Shown: positions 25,741 to 35,919, counted from the first letter of the stretch. The stretch: 64,000 bases of DNA from Gemmatimonadaceae bacterium (GCA_020852815.1 JADZAN010000028.1:62001-126000), one strand, 5' to 3'. Numbers and translations: made by a program. The notes: generated by a model not told the origin, from the sequence alone.

Positions 25741-28659
25741 CTAGAACGACATGCGGAGGGAGGTCAGGAACACGGCCGGTGCCGGGATGTGCTCCGAGAT
25801 GTAGCGCACCGTGGCGTTGAAGCCGTCGTTCCCCGACATCTCGGGGTCAAACAGCGGCATGCCGTAGTTCTTGCGGAAGATGTTCTGGCCGGAGAAGACG
25901 AGCGAGCTGCTCGCGGTCCCGGGGACCAGCTTGCCCAGCGGCACGGTGACGGTGATGTCGCGCACCTTGAAGAAGTCGGCCTTGAAGATGAACATGTCCT
26001 GGCGGACGTTGGCCGGGATGCAGGTGAGCGTCTCGCGCACCGTGATCGGCTTGCCGCCCGCAATGTTCTTGTAGGCATCGAAGCAGGTGGGCCAGAGCAC
26101 CGAACGCGACAGCGCCTGGTACGACGCATCCTCGTTGATGTAGTGGCCGGCCTGGTACTCGCCGCGCGCCGAGATGGTGATGTTGCGCCAGGTGCGCAGG
26201 TTGAAGTTGCCGCCAATGATGCGCGTCGGTTGCGCCGGCCCGAAGTCGTAGTTGGAGGAGGTGTCCGGGGCCACGCCGCGGGCGTCGGGGTTGCGGATGA
26301 TCTTGCCGCGCAGCACCGGCGCCGCCTTCCCTTCCACCACCCAGCCATAGTTGCCGACCGTGAACGACGGCGCACCGCCAAGGCTGATGACCTTGGAGTT
26401 GTTGGTGCTTACGTTGAGTCCGGCGGTGAGGCCGAACTTGGGACGCTCGATGATCGTCCCCGTGACGGCCATCTCGATCCCCGACTTCTCCATCTCCCCA
26501 ACGTTGCGCAGCGTGTTGGCGAGGAAGCCGTTGGTCGGGATGGACCGCACGCTGAACAGCGCGTCGGTCGTGGTGGCCTTGAAGTACGTGAAGTCGACGC
26601 CCAGGCGCCCCTGCAGGATGCTCTCGTCGAAGCCGAGTTCGAGCTCGGTGGTGCGCTCGGGGCCGAGTTCTGCGTTGCCCAGGTTGCTGGGACGCACCGC
26701 GGTCGCCGTCCCCCAACCCACCTGGTTGTAGGTGCGCACCGCGGCAAAGGCGCCCGGCGCGCGCCCGGCCTGCCCGTAGGCGGCGCGGAGCTTGAGCGTG
26801 CCGAACTTCTCATCCCAGAAACCTTCGTCCGACACGACCCACGACCCCGAGACCTTGGGGTAGAACTGGAAGCCGAAGTCCTTGCCGAAGGCGCTGTTGC
26901 CGTCCAGGCGCCCGCCCACCGTCACGAAGTACCGGTCCTTGAAGCCGACCAGCGCCTGCGTGAACGCGCCGCCGGTCACCACACGCTGGCGGTTCTCGTC
27001 AGCCAGCTTGATGCCGCCCGACGCCACCGTGGGCGGTGACGGCGTCGCGAAGTTCTCCGAGTACGCCACCACGTCACCCACCAGCGAGTTCACGTACTGC
27101 GTCCCGCCCGAGGCCGTGATCTTGAGGTCGTTGCCGATGTTCAGCTCGTAGTTATTGACCCAGTCCATGCTCAGCGTGTTGTTGGCCCAGCGCTGGTTCT
27201 GGATCACGCCTAACGGGACGGCCGGGAAGCCGAACGGGCGCACGTTGCGGTTCTCCAGCGCCGCGCGGTCGTAGCCGAGCGTGAAGCGCGACGAGAAGCG
27301 CGCAATTGGCGTCCACGTCGCGGTGGTGCCGAGGATCGCACGGTCGATGTAGCTGTCCAGTTGCTGCTGGAAGACCCTGGCGATCGTGTCGGGGCTCGCG
27401 TTGCCGAAGTAGTTGCGGTCACGACGGAACGCGTTGAGCGTGACACCCTGCGCGTTGTTGCCGGCGGGCGTCTGGTTGACGAGCGAGTTGGTGTACGCGC
27501 TGCTCCAGTTCACCGCCACGTTCTTGATGGGGGCGAAGTCGAGGTTGGCGCGGATCTGGTACTTGCGCTCCCGGTCGTTGGGGAGCACGCCGTCGGTGTT
27601 GTCGGCGTTGGCCGAGAGGAGGTACTTGAGGTTTTCCCCCTGCCCGCCCGACACCTGCGCCGAGGCGCCATAGCGCATGGCGTAGTTCTCCGGCCCGAAG
27701 CGCTCCGACTTCACCCCCTTCATGTTGGTTGACGAGTGACGCAGGAACGGATCCATGAAGAGGAGCGGCGCCGAGTCGGTGCCGAACTTCTGCAGCGTGC
27801 TGAAGCCCGAGTTGAGCTGCACGTTCCACTTGGCCGCGCCCTGCGCGCCACGCTTGGTGAAGATCTGGATCACGCCCGCCGCCGCGTCGGTGCCGTAGAG
27901 CGTGGCCGCCGCCGCTCCCTTCACCACCTCGATGCGCTCGATGTCGTCGGGGTTGATGTCGTTGAGCGGCGAGCCATACGCGTTGGCGCCGCGCTGCGTC
28001 GTCCCCGTGAAGATGCCGTTGCGCGGATACTCATCCGAGCGCGTACGCACCCCGTCGATGAAGATCAGCGGCTGGTTGGTGAGCGCGACCGAGGTCGACC
28101 CGCGCAGGCGGATCGCCGAGCCGGCTCCCGAGTTCCCAGTGGCGCCGCCGACGTTCACCCCCGCCATGCGACCGGCGAGCATGTTCGACAGGTTGCTGGG
28201 CACCTCGGGCATCTCCGACACCTTCACCGACCCGATGGAGTTGCCCACCTCGCGCTTGCGCGCCGAGCCGCCGGTCCCCGTCACCACGACCTCGTCGAGC
28301 GAGATGGCGCTCTGCGTGAGGCCGAAGTCGGCGGTCACCGACCCGCCCGCGCTCACCGACACCGACTTCTCGGTGGGCTGGTAGCCAATCAACCGTACGC
28401 GCACCACCTGCGTCCCCGCGGGGACCGCGGCGATGGAATACGTCCCGTCGGCATTGGTGAGTGCCCCGAGCTGCGTGTTCGCCACGAAGACCTGGGCGTT
28501 GCCGAGCGGTGAACCCGACGCGGCGTTCGTCACCTTGCCGCGAATGGTCCCCTGCCCTTGCTGTGCCCACGCAGACCCGGGAACGGACGCGATCAGCATC
28601 GCGACCGCCAGCCCGAGGCCGCTGTACCAGCGACCCAACGTTCGACAACTCTTGTGCAT
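25741..28659 (-). CDS. SusC/RagA-family TonB-linked outer-membrane transporter
   Basis: A 972-residue outer-membrane transporter. After the signal peptide (cleavage near AWAQQ) comes a CarboxypepD_reg domain (about 37-115, IRGKVTNAASGSPLGNAQV). The plug follows, with RLRGSTSVALTNQPLIFIDGVR, INPDDIERIEVVKGAAAATLYGTDAAAGVIQIFTKRG, and then the long beta barrel ending in an aromatic residue (TSLRMSF). It takes up a bound oligomer, sugar or peptide with energy from TonB. The start chosen has GTGAGGT upstream; an earlier in-frame ATG lies inside a Pro/Arg-rich leader that is unlikely to be translated. It is first in an operon with the susD-like gene. Confidence 0.92.
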   Translation of the reverse strand: MHKSCRTLGRWYSGLGLAVAMLIASVPGSAWAQQGQGTIRGKVTNAASGSPLGNAQVFVANTQLGALTNADGTYSIAAVPAGTQVVRVRLIGYQPTEKSVSVSAGGSVTADFGLTQSAISLDEVVVTGTGGSARKREVGNSIGSVKVSEMPEVPSNLSNMLAGRMAGVNVGGATGNSGAGSAIRLRGSTSVALTNQPLIFIDGVRTRSDEYPRNGIFTGTTQRGANAYGSPLNDINPDDIERIEVVKGAAAATLYGTDAAAGVIQIFTKRGAQGAAKWNVQLNSGFSTLQKFGTDSAPLLFMDPFLRHSSTNMKGVKSERFGPENYAMRYGASAQVSGGQGENLKYLLSANADNTDGVLPNDRERKYQIRANLDFAPIKNVAVNWSSAYTNSLVNQTPAGNNAQGVTLNAFRRDRNYFGNASPDTIARVFQQQLDSYIDRAILGTTATWTPIARFSSRFTLGYDRAALENRNVRPFGFPAVPLGVIQNQRWANNTLSMDWVNNYELNIGNDLKITASGGTQYVNSLVGDVVAYSENFATPSPPTVASGGIKLADENRQRVVTGGAFTQALVGFKDRYFVTVGGRLDGNSAFGKDFGFQFYPKVSGSWVVSDEGFWDEKFGTLKLRAAYGQAGRAPGAFAAVRTYNQVGWGTATAVRPSNLGNAELGPERTTELELGFDESILQGRLGVDFTYFKATTTDALFSVRSIPTNGFLANTLRNVGEMEKSGIEMAVTGTIIERPKFGLTAGLNVSTNNSKVISLGGAPSFTVGNYGWVVEGKAAPVLRGKIIRNPDARGVAPDTSSNYDFGPAQPTRIIGGNFNLRTWRNITISARGEYQAGHYINEDASYQALSRSVLWPTCFDAYKNIAGGKPITVRETLTCIPANVRQDMFIFKADFFKVRDITVTVPLGKLVPGTASSSLVFSGQNIFRKNYGMPLFDPEMSGNDGFNATVRYISEHIPAPAVFLTSLRMSF

Positions 28660-28982
28660 CACGACCTCACTGGAGAGGAGTGGGGGGGGAAGTTGCGTCC
28701 GCGCGTGAGACCTGACGGCGCCGTGGCAGGACCTTGGTGGTCCGGTTCGATACCGCAAATCCTGCGAATGACCGGCGGGTGGTGCGCCGAACGTCGGCGG
28801 CGCGCAAGGAACCAGAGGAGAGAAACCCGACCGCCGGCAGGCCGCTCGGAGCGCCGCATAGCATCGGGGCGAATGGAACGGCTGTCAACCGCACGAATGC
28901 ACATGTTCCCGCTCAATCGCACCCGCAACGCACCGAGCGCTGGTTCGTCTACGTATAGTTGCCTCCCATCGAACGCTCCCCC
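28660..28982. other. 323-bp divergent promoter region
   Basis: This stretch separates the divergent susC-like gene and the large TPR/HD-GYP gene, so promoters for both should lie here. A TATAGT hexamer at 28954-28959 fits a -10 element for the plus-strand gene, but no good -35 is seen 16-18 bases before it. No gene, repeat or RNA fold is evident. Confidence 0.45.
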
Positions 28983-31900
28983 GTGTCCGCACCCCTCCCC
29001 ACGTCGCCCGAACTCGAGGCGCTCCTCGACCAGGGGCGCCTCGCGGAGCTGCGCGGGCAGGACCAGGTGGCGCGCGACCTGTACGAGCGGGCGCTGCACT
29101 CGCTCGCCGCCGGCACCCCGGCGTGGACGATCGCCCGCCTCCTGCTGGGGGTGGGGCGAACGCACATGGCCACGCGCAACGCCGGCGCCGCCCTCGATTG
29201 CGTGGAGGCGGTCCTCGCCCTCCCCCAGGAGCATGGGATGGACGTCGCCATCGCCGAGGCGCTGGAGCTGCGCGGTCGCGTCCGATGGCGTGAGGGGATG
29301 ATTGCCGCCGCCGGTGAGGACTTCACCGATGCGCGCCAGCGCGCCCGCCTCGCCGGACGCCCCGCGCTCGCGGCCCTGGCGGCTACACACCTGGGCGACC
29401 TCGCCCTCCTGCGCGGCGACATTTCGGGGGCGATCTCGCTGGCCGAGCTGGCACTCAGCGAATACCGCACCGCTGGCGACGAGGCGCTGGCCGGGCTCAC
29501 CGCGGCCCGTCTCGCCACGCTGTACGCGGACGCCAAGCGGTGGAATGCCGCCGAACAGGCCTTCGCCGACGCCGCGGCCTCGGCCACGCAGCGCCGCGAC
29601 GACCACCTACTGGCGCTGCTCGAGATCGCGCGCGCCGAGATGGCGCTCGACCGCGCCAACGTGGAGCGCGCCTCCGCCTCGGCCGATCGCGCCCTCGAGA
29701 TCGCGCGGCGGCTCGATGACCCGCAGCTCTCGGCGCGCGCCGTGATCGTCGCCGGCGTGGTGGCGCGAGAACTCGGCGACCACGCGCGCGCCGACCGCAT
29801 GCTCGAACAGGGCGACCGCCAGGCGCAAGAGCTGGACGACCTGCTGCTGATGGCCGAGATCGCGCGCGAGCGCGCCGACCTCCATGCGCGCAGCGAACGG
29901 CACGTCGACGCGCTGGCGGCGCTCAATCGCGCCTATCGCGCCCTGGCGCAGTTGCGGGTGCGCGGCGCCGATGGCGATGCCACACGTCGCCTGCGCCGGC
30001 TGGACGAGGGCTTCATCGACGTCGTGCGCCGCTGGGCCCAGCGCATCGAGTCGAAGGATCACGCCACCGCCGGGCACTGCGACCGTGTGGCCGACGTCAC
30101 GTGCGAGATTGCCCGCCGCATGGGGGTCGAGTCGCATGCGCTCGTCTGGTACCGCGTGGGCGCCTACCTGCACGACATCGGGAAGCTCGAGGTCCCGCCG
30201 TCGATCCTCAACAAGCAGGGGCGCCTCACCGCGGAAGAGTGGGCCGTGGTCAAACGACACCCTGCAGCCGGCGCGGCAATGCTGCGCGGCGTCGACTTCC
30301 CGTGGGAAGTGCGCCCCATCGTCGAGTCGCACCACGAGTGCTGGGACGGCTCCGGCTACCCGCACGGGCTGGCCGGCGAGGAGATCCCGCTCGCGGCGCG
30401 CATCTTCACCGTCGCCGACGTCTACGACGCCCTCGTCTCGCGCCGCTCGTTCAAGGCGCCGCTGTCGCATCACGAGGCGCTGGAGGTCATGCGGCGCGAC
30501 GTGGGGCGCCAGTTCGATCCCGCCGTCTTCAAGGTCTTCGACGAAGTGGTCCGCGAGGGAATCGCCATTCCCGGCGTCACCTCGGCGGCCGCTCTTCCTG
30601 CACGAGCCGAGACGCGCGAGCCGCCGCTCCTCGACGATGCGCTCACGTCGGTCCCCGACCGCGTCTCGTGGACGCAGCGCGCCACGCGCCTCCTGGCCGC
30701 GCGCCCGGGGCAGGCGCACACGACGTCGCTCCTCCTCATCGACATCGATCACCTGTCGCGCGTCAATGCGACGTACGGGCGGCTGCAAGGCGACGACCTG
30801 CTGTGGGCCGTGGCCAAGGTGCTGCAGCGCGGGATGCGCTCGGGCGACTTGATTGGGCGGCGAGGGAGCGACGAGTTCGTGATCCTCCTCCCCGCCACGC
30901 CGCCGGAGCTGGCGCTGGAGATTGCCGAGCGGCTGCGCGAGGCGTGCGCCCGCCTGCGCTGTGCGCGGCGCGACGCGTCGGACGAGGAGATCGCGATCTC
31001 GGTTTCGGTGGCGGTGGCCACCACGCCGCAGGATGGAGAGACGATCGAGTCGCTGCTGGCCGCCACCGACCGCGCGCTGTACCGCGCCAAGCGCGATGGG
31101 CGCGATCGCGTGGTGGTGGCCGACCAGGCCGATGCGCACGCCGCGCGGGCGCGCCTCGACTTCGACGCGTTTGTCGCGCGCGAGGACGAGATCCGGTCGC
31201 TGGTGAGCCAGCTCGACCTGGCCAGCCGCGGCGATGCGCGCCTGGTCTCGCTGGTGGGTGAGGAAGGGATCGGGAAGACGGCACTCGTCAGGCACCTGGA
31301 GCCCGAGATCCGGCTGCGCGCGGGGACGATGATCACGGCGCAGTGCCTCGACGGCGACCAGGGGACGCCGTACGCGCCGTGGACCGACGTCATCGGGCGG
31401 TTGCACGCGTTAGGCATGCTGGCGCTCAAGGAATGGCGCGCGCTGCCGCAGCTCATCCCCGACATCCCGCCGCCCCCCGAGGGCGACGACTGGGCGCTCA
31501 CCCCCTCGCTGCTGCAGGAGGAGCTGGTGCGCGCGGTGCGGCGCGTGGCGCGCGAACGCCTGCTGGTGATCGTCTTCGAGGACATGCAGTGGGCCGACAA
31601 CGCGAGCTGGGGGGTGCTGGACGCGCTGTTGGGGGCGCTCGACACGGAGCGCCTCTTCATCGTCGTCACGCTGCGCCCCGACGAGGCGCGCGGCGCCGCC
31701 GACTGGCGGCGACGCCTCACGCAGCGCTCGCGCGCCAGCCAGATGTCGCTGCGGCGGTTTAGTGCCGAGGAACTGCGGCGCTGGACGCAGGTGGTCTTCC
31801 GCGACGCCGACCCGGGCGACGAGTTCCCCCGCATCCTGTATGAGTACACGGAGGGGATTCCCCTGAGCGTGGTGCAGGTGCTGCGCGCCTTTGCCGAGGC

Positions 31901-33689
31901 GGGGGGGATCTGGTACGGCGGTACGCGCTGGGAGTGGCGCCCGCTCACCGGCGGCGCGATTCCCCCGGCCATTGCCTTCATCCTGGAGCGACGGCTGCAA
32001 CGCCTGTCGCCCGCGGCGCGCGCGATCCTCACCACGGCGGCGGTCCTCGGCGCACCGTTCGACCTCGAGTTGCTCCTGGCGACGGCCAACGTTCCCGAGC
32101 AGCAGGTCACCGCGGCACTCGACGAGGCCGAGGGGGCCGGCGTCGTGGCGCGCGACGCTACGGCCGACGCCAACAGCGACGCCCACTGGCGCTTCACGCA
32201 CACGCTCCTGGCCGAGGCCATCACCCGCGACGTCCCCGAGCGCAAGCGCCAGCGCATCCACGAGGTGGCGGCGCGGCTGCTGGAGCTGCGCACGCCGTCG
32301 GCCGTGGAGTCGATTGCCGCGCACTATCACGCGGCGGGGCTCGACACCGAGGCGTATCGCTATGCCCTGGCCGCCGCCGAGCGCGCCGCGAGCGGCTTTG
32401 CCCACGACGCGGCGCTGTCGGCGCTGCAGGTGGCGCAGCGCCATGCCCCGTCGGCGCGCAACCTGGCCGAGCTGCGTGTGCGGCTGGCGACCACCGCGTT
32501 CGAGTCGGGGCGTTACGCCACCGCCGAGACCTGGTGCGACCTGGCGCTGGAGTGGATGAGCGGCGAGCCGGGGCTCGACGACTCGGTGGCGGCGCGCAGC
32601 CTGCGCGAGCGCATTCGCGTGCACCGCGGCAAGCCGCCGCTGCGCGCCATCGAGGCGCTGCGCACCCTCCTCCTCGAGTCGCCCGACGCCGACTCCACCA
32701 CGCGCGCCGGTGTGCAGCTGGCGGCGGCGCGCCTCGCCGCCAGCGTCTGCGACTGGCACCTGACGGCCACGCTGGCGCGCAAGGCGATCGACAGCGCGGG
32801 GATCCGCGGCTCGCTCGCCCAGCGCGCCGAAGCGCACCGCCTGCTGGCGCTGGGGCGCTACGACCACGCCCCGGCCGAGGCCTTCGCCTCGGCACGCGAG
32901 GCCATTGCCGACGGGACCGCGACCGGCGACCGCGCGGTGACCGCCCTGGCTCGGTTGACGTTAGGCGAGCTGTACCTCCGTGCCGGCCACCTGCCCCACG
33001 CCGAGGAATCGCTGGGCGAGGCGCTCGATGCCGCGCGCGGCGCGCACGCTGCCCCCTTGGCCGCCGGCGTCTCCCGCGCCCTGGGCGAGCTGCGGTTGCG
33101 CCAGGGCAACTTTGGCGAGGCCGTCCAGTGGCTGGGCGACGCCGAGCGCATCTTCACCGCGTTAGGCGACGCGTCGGAACAGGTGCGCACCACGCTCGCC
33201 GCGGCGCACATTGCCCGCGAACAGGACGATCGCGAGCGCGCGCACACCCTCTACGACGCGGCGGCCAGCTCGGCGCGCACGCTCGACGTGACCTGGATCG
33301 AGCTGACCGCGCTGGCCGGCGCCGCGCTCACCAATGGTGGCCCCGACGCCCCCACCACCCGCGCACGCTGGGAGCGCGCCAACGAACTCATTGCCAGCGC
33401 CACTCCCGACTGGTGGTTTCCCGGGCGCGAGCTGGTGGATGCGGTGACGTTGCAGATGGCGCTCGGCGCGGGTCACAGCGGTGCCGCCTTTGACCAGTTT
33501 GCCCGCGCCATCCGGCGCTTCGATGCCGTCGATCCCTACGCGGGGGCGTGGCTCGTGGCCGAGTGCGCCGACGACCTCGAGCGCGCCGGCCTTCCCGCCA
33601 TCGCGGTTACGCGAAGGCTGGCATCGGAGCGGGCGCGGGCGTTGGCGTTCGGGTCACTGGCGGGGCGGTTGGGGGAGAGCGCGGGGTAG
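28983..33689 (+). CDS. TPR / HD-GYP / GGDEF / STAND-ATPase / TPR fusion protein
   Basis: A 1568-residue cytoplasmic protein with an unusual domain chain. Residues about 10-330 are TPR-like helices. About 340-525 form an HD-GYP domain with HDIGK at 397-401, ESHHECWDGSGYPHG near 448-462 and VADVYDALVSRRSFK. About 570-715 form a GGDEF domain with DIDHLSRVNATYG and the signature GSDEF (628-632) in place of GGDEF, preceded at the correct distance by RSGD, an inhibitory-site RxxD. About 730-1080 form an AAA/NB-ARC-like ATPase with Walker A GEEGIGKT (759-766) and VIVFEDMQWADNASW (Walker B), as in MalT-like regulators. The remainder is TPR repeats. It could both break down and make cyclic di-GMP under ATP and partner control. 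No DNA-binding domain is visible. The start is uncertain: GTG 28983 or TTG 28959. Confidence 0.9.
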   Translation: MSAPLPTSPELEALLDQGRLAELRGQDQVARDLYERALHSLAAGTPAWTIARLLLGVGRTHMATRNAGAALDCVEAVLALPQEHGMDVAIAEALELRGRVRWREGMIAAAGEDFTDARQRARLAGRPALAALAATHLGDLALLRGDISGAISLAELALSEYRTAGDEALAGLTAARLATLYADAKRWNAAEQAFADAAASATQRRDDHLLALLEIARAEMALDRANVERASASADRALEIARRLDDPQLSARAVIVAGVVARELGDHARADRMLEQGDRQAQELDDLLLMAEIARERADLHARSERHVDALAALNRAYRALAQLRVRGADGDATRRLRRLDEGFIDVVRRWAQRIESKDHATAGHCDRVADVTCEIARRMGVESHALVWYRVGAYLHDIGKLEVPPSILNKQGRLTAEEWAVVKRHPAAGAAMLRGVDFPWEVRPIVESHHECWDGSGYPHGLAGEEIPLAARIFTVADVYDALVSRRSFKAPLSHHEALEVMRRDVGRQFDPAVFKVFDEVVREGIAIPGVTSAAALPARAETREPPLLDDALTSVPDRVSWTQRATRLLAARPGQAHTTSLLLIDIDHLSRVNATYGRLQGDDLLWAVAKVLQRGMRSGDLIGRRGSDEFVILLPATPPELALEIAERLREACARLRCARRDASDEEIAISVSVAVATTPQDGETIESLLAATDRALYRAKRDGRDRVVVADQADAHAARARLDFDAFVAREDEIRSLVSQLDLASRGDARLVSLVGEEGIGKTALVRHLEPEIRLRAGTMITAQCLDGDQGTPYAPWTDVIGRLHALGMLALKEWRALPQLIPDIPPPPEGDDWALTPSLLQEELVRAVRRVARERLLVIVFEDMQWADNASWGVLDALLGALDTERLFIVVTLRPDEARGAADWRRRLTQRSRASQMSLRRFSAEELRRWTQVVFRDADPGDEFPRILYEYTEGIPLSVVQVLRAFAEAGGIWYGGTRWEWRPLTGGAIPPAIAFILERRLQRLSPAARAILTTAAVLGAPFDLELLLATANVPEQQVTAALDEAEGAGVVARDATADANSDAHWRFTHTLLAEAITRDVPERKRQRIHEVAARLLELRTPSAVESIAAHYHAAGLDTEAYRYALAAAERAASGFAHDAALSALQVAQRHAPSARNLAELRVRLATTAFESGRYATAETWCDLALEWMSGEPGLDDSVAARSLRERIRVHRGKPPLRAIEALRTLLLESPDADSTTRAGVQLAAARLAASVCDWHLTATLARKAIDSAGIRGSLAQRAEAHRLLALGRYDHAPAEAFASAREAIADGTATGDRAVTALARLTLGELYLRAGHLPHAEESLGEALDAARGAHAAPLAAGVSRALGELRLRQGNFGEAVQWLGDAERIFTALGDASEQVRTTLAAAHIAREQDDRERAHTLYDAAASSARTLDVTWIELTALAGAALTNGGPDAPTTRARWERANELIASATPDWWFPGRELVDAVTLQMALGAGHSGAAFDQFARAIRRFDAVDPYAGAWLVAECADDLERAGLPAIAVTRRLASERARALAFGSLAGRLGESAG

Positions 33690-33840
33690 AAGCGGTCTTA
33701 CCAGACGAAGCGGCCGACTGATACTCCCTACAGGCCACCATACTACCTCGCCGACGCTTCCTGGACAGCGAAGGTCGCCGGCGCGTCGGCGACCAATCAT
33801 TCTTCTGAGGGCAGTACGAGCAGTCAAGCACCTGAGAGGG

Positions 33841-34638
33841 ATGATGTCCCAGTGCAGCTGGCGGCTGAGGTTTCTCCTCCGCTTCGTGAGTGTGGTCCTT
33901 GGCGTGAGTATCGCAAGCCTGGCCGGCGGGTGTCAGTCGCCGGCGCCCCCGCCCATCGCGCCCCTGGCGCCAGACTCCGGTGCGCGGATCGCTCGAGAAG
34001 CGCGGGCCCGCCGTGACGCCCTCCGCCAGCTGCCAACATACCCGGGGGTCGCGGACGCCATTATCGCGCTCGACATTGCTGGCGGAGTAGTCGAGGCGTT
34101 GGGACAGGCTGCACTGTGGCCGGTGCGGGTCGGCGACAAGCTCGACACGCTTTATGCGGTCAGCTATTTCGGGACGCCGCCGTCGAGTGTCTGCAACGCA
34201 GCGCCGGCCCCCGGGCAGACGCGCGCACCGCAGTGCGTCGAGGCGTATTCAATCATCGCGTGGTCCCGGCGCCCAGAGGCCGGTCGCTTGCTGCTGCTCG
34301 ACGTGCGCAAGGGCGAGACCCGCGTGGTGCCCTACGGCTTCGACCAAGTCCACGTACAGTGGTGGGATCCGGGTGGTCCGACCATGCTGATCGGGCAATC
34401 AGGCGTCATCGCGAGCGCTCCGTCGCGCGGCACCGCGTCGTGCGGGACCGTCACCTTCACCTGGCGTGGCCTAAGGGGAAGCTGCACCGTCGGGCGCGTT
34501 GCCGTCGGGGGAGACGCGAGCCTGCAGGTGGTATCCTCAGCGCCAATAGGAGAGCGACGCCTGCAACTCGTGAGCGCACGTCTGCCGATGGCCTTCGTGC
34601 AGTTGGCCGCACCGGCAGCGTCTCTCCCCACGCAATAG
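33841..34638 (+). CDS. Lipoprotein of unknown function
   Basis: A 265-residue protein with a lipoprotein signal peptide (hydrophobic core, lipobox A-G-G-C near residue 31). The mature part begins with a Pro-rich tether, then a mixed alpha/beta domain with Cys pairs in VCNAAPAPGQTRAPQC and SCGTVTFTWRGLRGSC that could form disulphides. GAGAGGG precedes the ATGATG start. No domain is recognised. It stands alone between the large fusion gene and the cupredoxin gene, all in one direction, but 150 bases separate it from the former. Confidence 0.75.
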   Translation: MMSQCSWRLRFLLRFVSVVLGVSIASLAGGCQSPAPPPIAPLAPDSGARIAREARARRDALRQLPTYPGVADAIIALDIAGGVVEALGQAALWPVRVGDKLDTLYAVSYFGTPPSSVCNAAPAPGQTRAPQCVEAYSIIAWSRRPEAGRLLLLDVRKGETRVVPYGFDQVHVQWWDPGGPTMLIGQSGVIASAPSRGTASCGTVTFTWRGLRGSCTVGRVAVGGDASLQVVSSAPIGERRLQLVSARLPMAFVQLAAPAASLPTQ

Positions 34639-34713
34639 GCCCTGCATCCCTTACTGGCGCCAGCGATCCGGATGCCAAAGTTTAGGCGACCTTCACCGGC
34701 CGGAGGAACGCTC

Positions 34714-35667
34714 ATGCCGTATCGCCTGCCGTTCGCGCCAGTCGCCAAGCGCTCACCTTCGCTCGCGCTCGCACGCGCGCATGCACTCACCGTTGCAAAC
34801 GCGCTCGCCGCGACACTTTCCCTCGCGGGGGCGCTCGCCGCGCAGACACCAGTGACTTCCGCGCCGCCGCAGGGAGTCCAACGACCCGCAGCCGGCGCGC
34901 GGGCGGGGGGGATCCAGGGCTCCGAGTTGGTCATCGTGGTGAAGGACAAGGGCTTCGAGGCCGCCGAGCAGGTGGATGCAGGGCTCGTCAACGTGCGGCT
35001 GTTCAATCGCTCCAGCGCGCAGCAGCACTTCAGCATCCTCAAGGTCGACCGCCTCGACCGCCTCGATCAGATCTCCGAGTACCTGAAGGGAGGCGACTGG
35101 AACGTCCCATGGATCAACCGCATGGGCGGGCCGGAATCGACGCCTTCGGGGGGCGTGTCGTCGGTGTCGATGGTCCTCGAGCCCGGGCGCTACGTGATTG
35201 CCCAGCTCCCGGTGAACCCGAATCCCGGCGGGCCCCTCATCCTGAGCGAAGTGAAGGAGCTGTCGGTGACCCGTCGCCCCGGCTCCAGCGGCTCGGCGAC
35301 GCTCCCTTCGGCCGAGCTTCGGCTCAAGATGTTCGAGTGGAACTACACGCTCGAAGGGCCGCTCAGCGCCGGGCGTCGCACCATTCGGGTGGATAACACC
35401 GGACAGTTCGAGCATCAGGTCTGGATCGTTCGCCTGCTCGAGGGAAAGGGGCTGGCCGATGCGGTGAAGTGGGCGGAGAAGCCGGCAGGGGCGCCGCCGT
35501 TCGAGGGAGTGGGGGGGACGACGAACCTGGCGCGGGGGCGCTCGGTGAACGTCACGGTCGATCTCCTCCCTGGCGACTACGCCCTGCTCTGCGTGTCGTA
35601 CAACCCGCTCTCCAAGCACCTGCACTCACAGCACGGGATGATCAAGGCAGTCCGGGTGACGCCGTAG
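34714..35667 (+). CDS. Secreted two-domain cupredoxin-like protein
   Basis: A 317-residue exported protein with a long signal peptide ending near LAAQT. Residues about 80-190 look like a cupredoxin fold without metal ligands (GLVNVRLFNRSSAQQHFSILKV, then GRYVIAQLPVNP). Residues about 200-317 repeat the same pattern with ligands of a type 1 copper site: His in FEHQVWIV, Cys in YALLCVSYN, His in LHSQHGM and the following Met. It may carry electrons or copper in the periplasm. The start at 34714 has GGAGGAA upstream; the earlier in-frame ATG at 34672 lacks it. The cupredoxin fold is a pattern call, so the metal content is inferred. Confidence 0.75.
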   Translation: MPYRLPFAPVAKRSPSLALARAHALTVANALAATLSLAGALAAQTPVTSAPPQGVQRPAAGARAGGIQGSELVIVVKDKGFEAAEQVDAGLVNVRLFNRSSAQQHFSILKVDRLDRLDQISEYLKGGDWNVPWINRMGGPESTPSGGVSSVSMVLEPGRYVIAQLPVNPNPGGPLILSEVKELSVTRRPGSSGSATLPSAELRLKMFEWNYTLEGPLSAGRRTIRVDNTGQFEHQVWIVRLLEGKGLADAVKWAEKPAGAPPFEGVGGTTNLARGRSVNVTVDLLPGDYALLCVSYNPLSKHLHSQHGMIKAVRVTP

Positions 35668-35919
35668 CCTGAGACTGGCGTGGTCGGACCGCGGCCGATG
35701 CTCTCCGGCGCCCAGCCGGTTTGGGTAGGGCGGGCCCCACCAATCGGGTGACCCCGCAGAATCCTGTTTGCAGGATCTTGACGCCTCGCCACCAAGCGGT
35801 AGCGTGCCACCCGCGCCGCGAACGCCTGATCCCGCGTTCGTGGCGTGGTCTCATCGCGCCCGCCTCTGCCACAGGCGCGGGCGCCCTCCCTGTAAACCCC
35901 GAAGCAGCTGGAGGAACCC

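Noticed and set aside
35761-35776. Small inverted repeat ATCCTG/CAGGAT as a riboswitch or operator before the second susC
   Set aside because: A 6-bp stem alone is not enough to call a regulatory element, and no conserved aptamer is seen around it.
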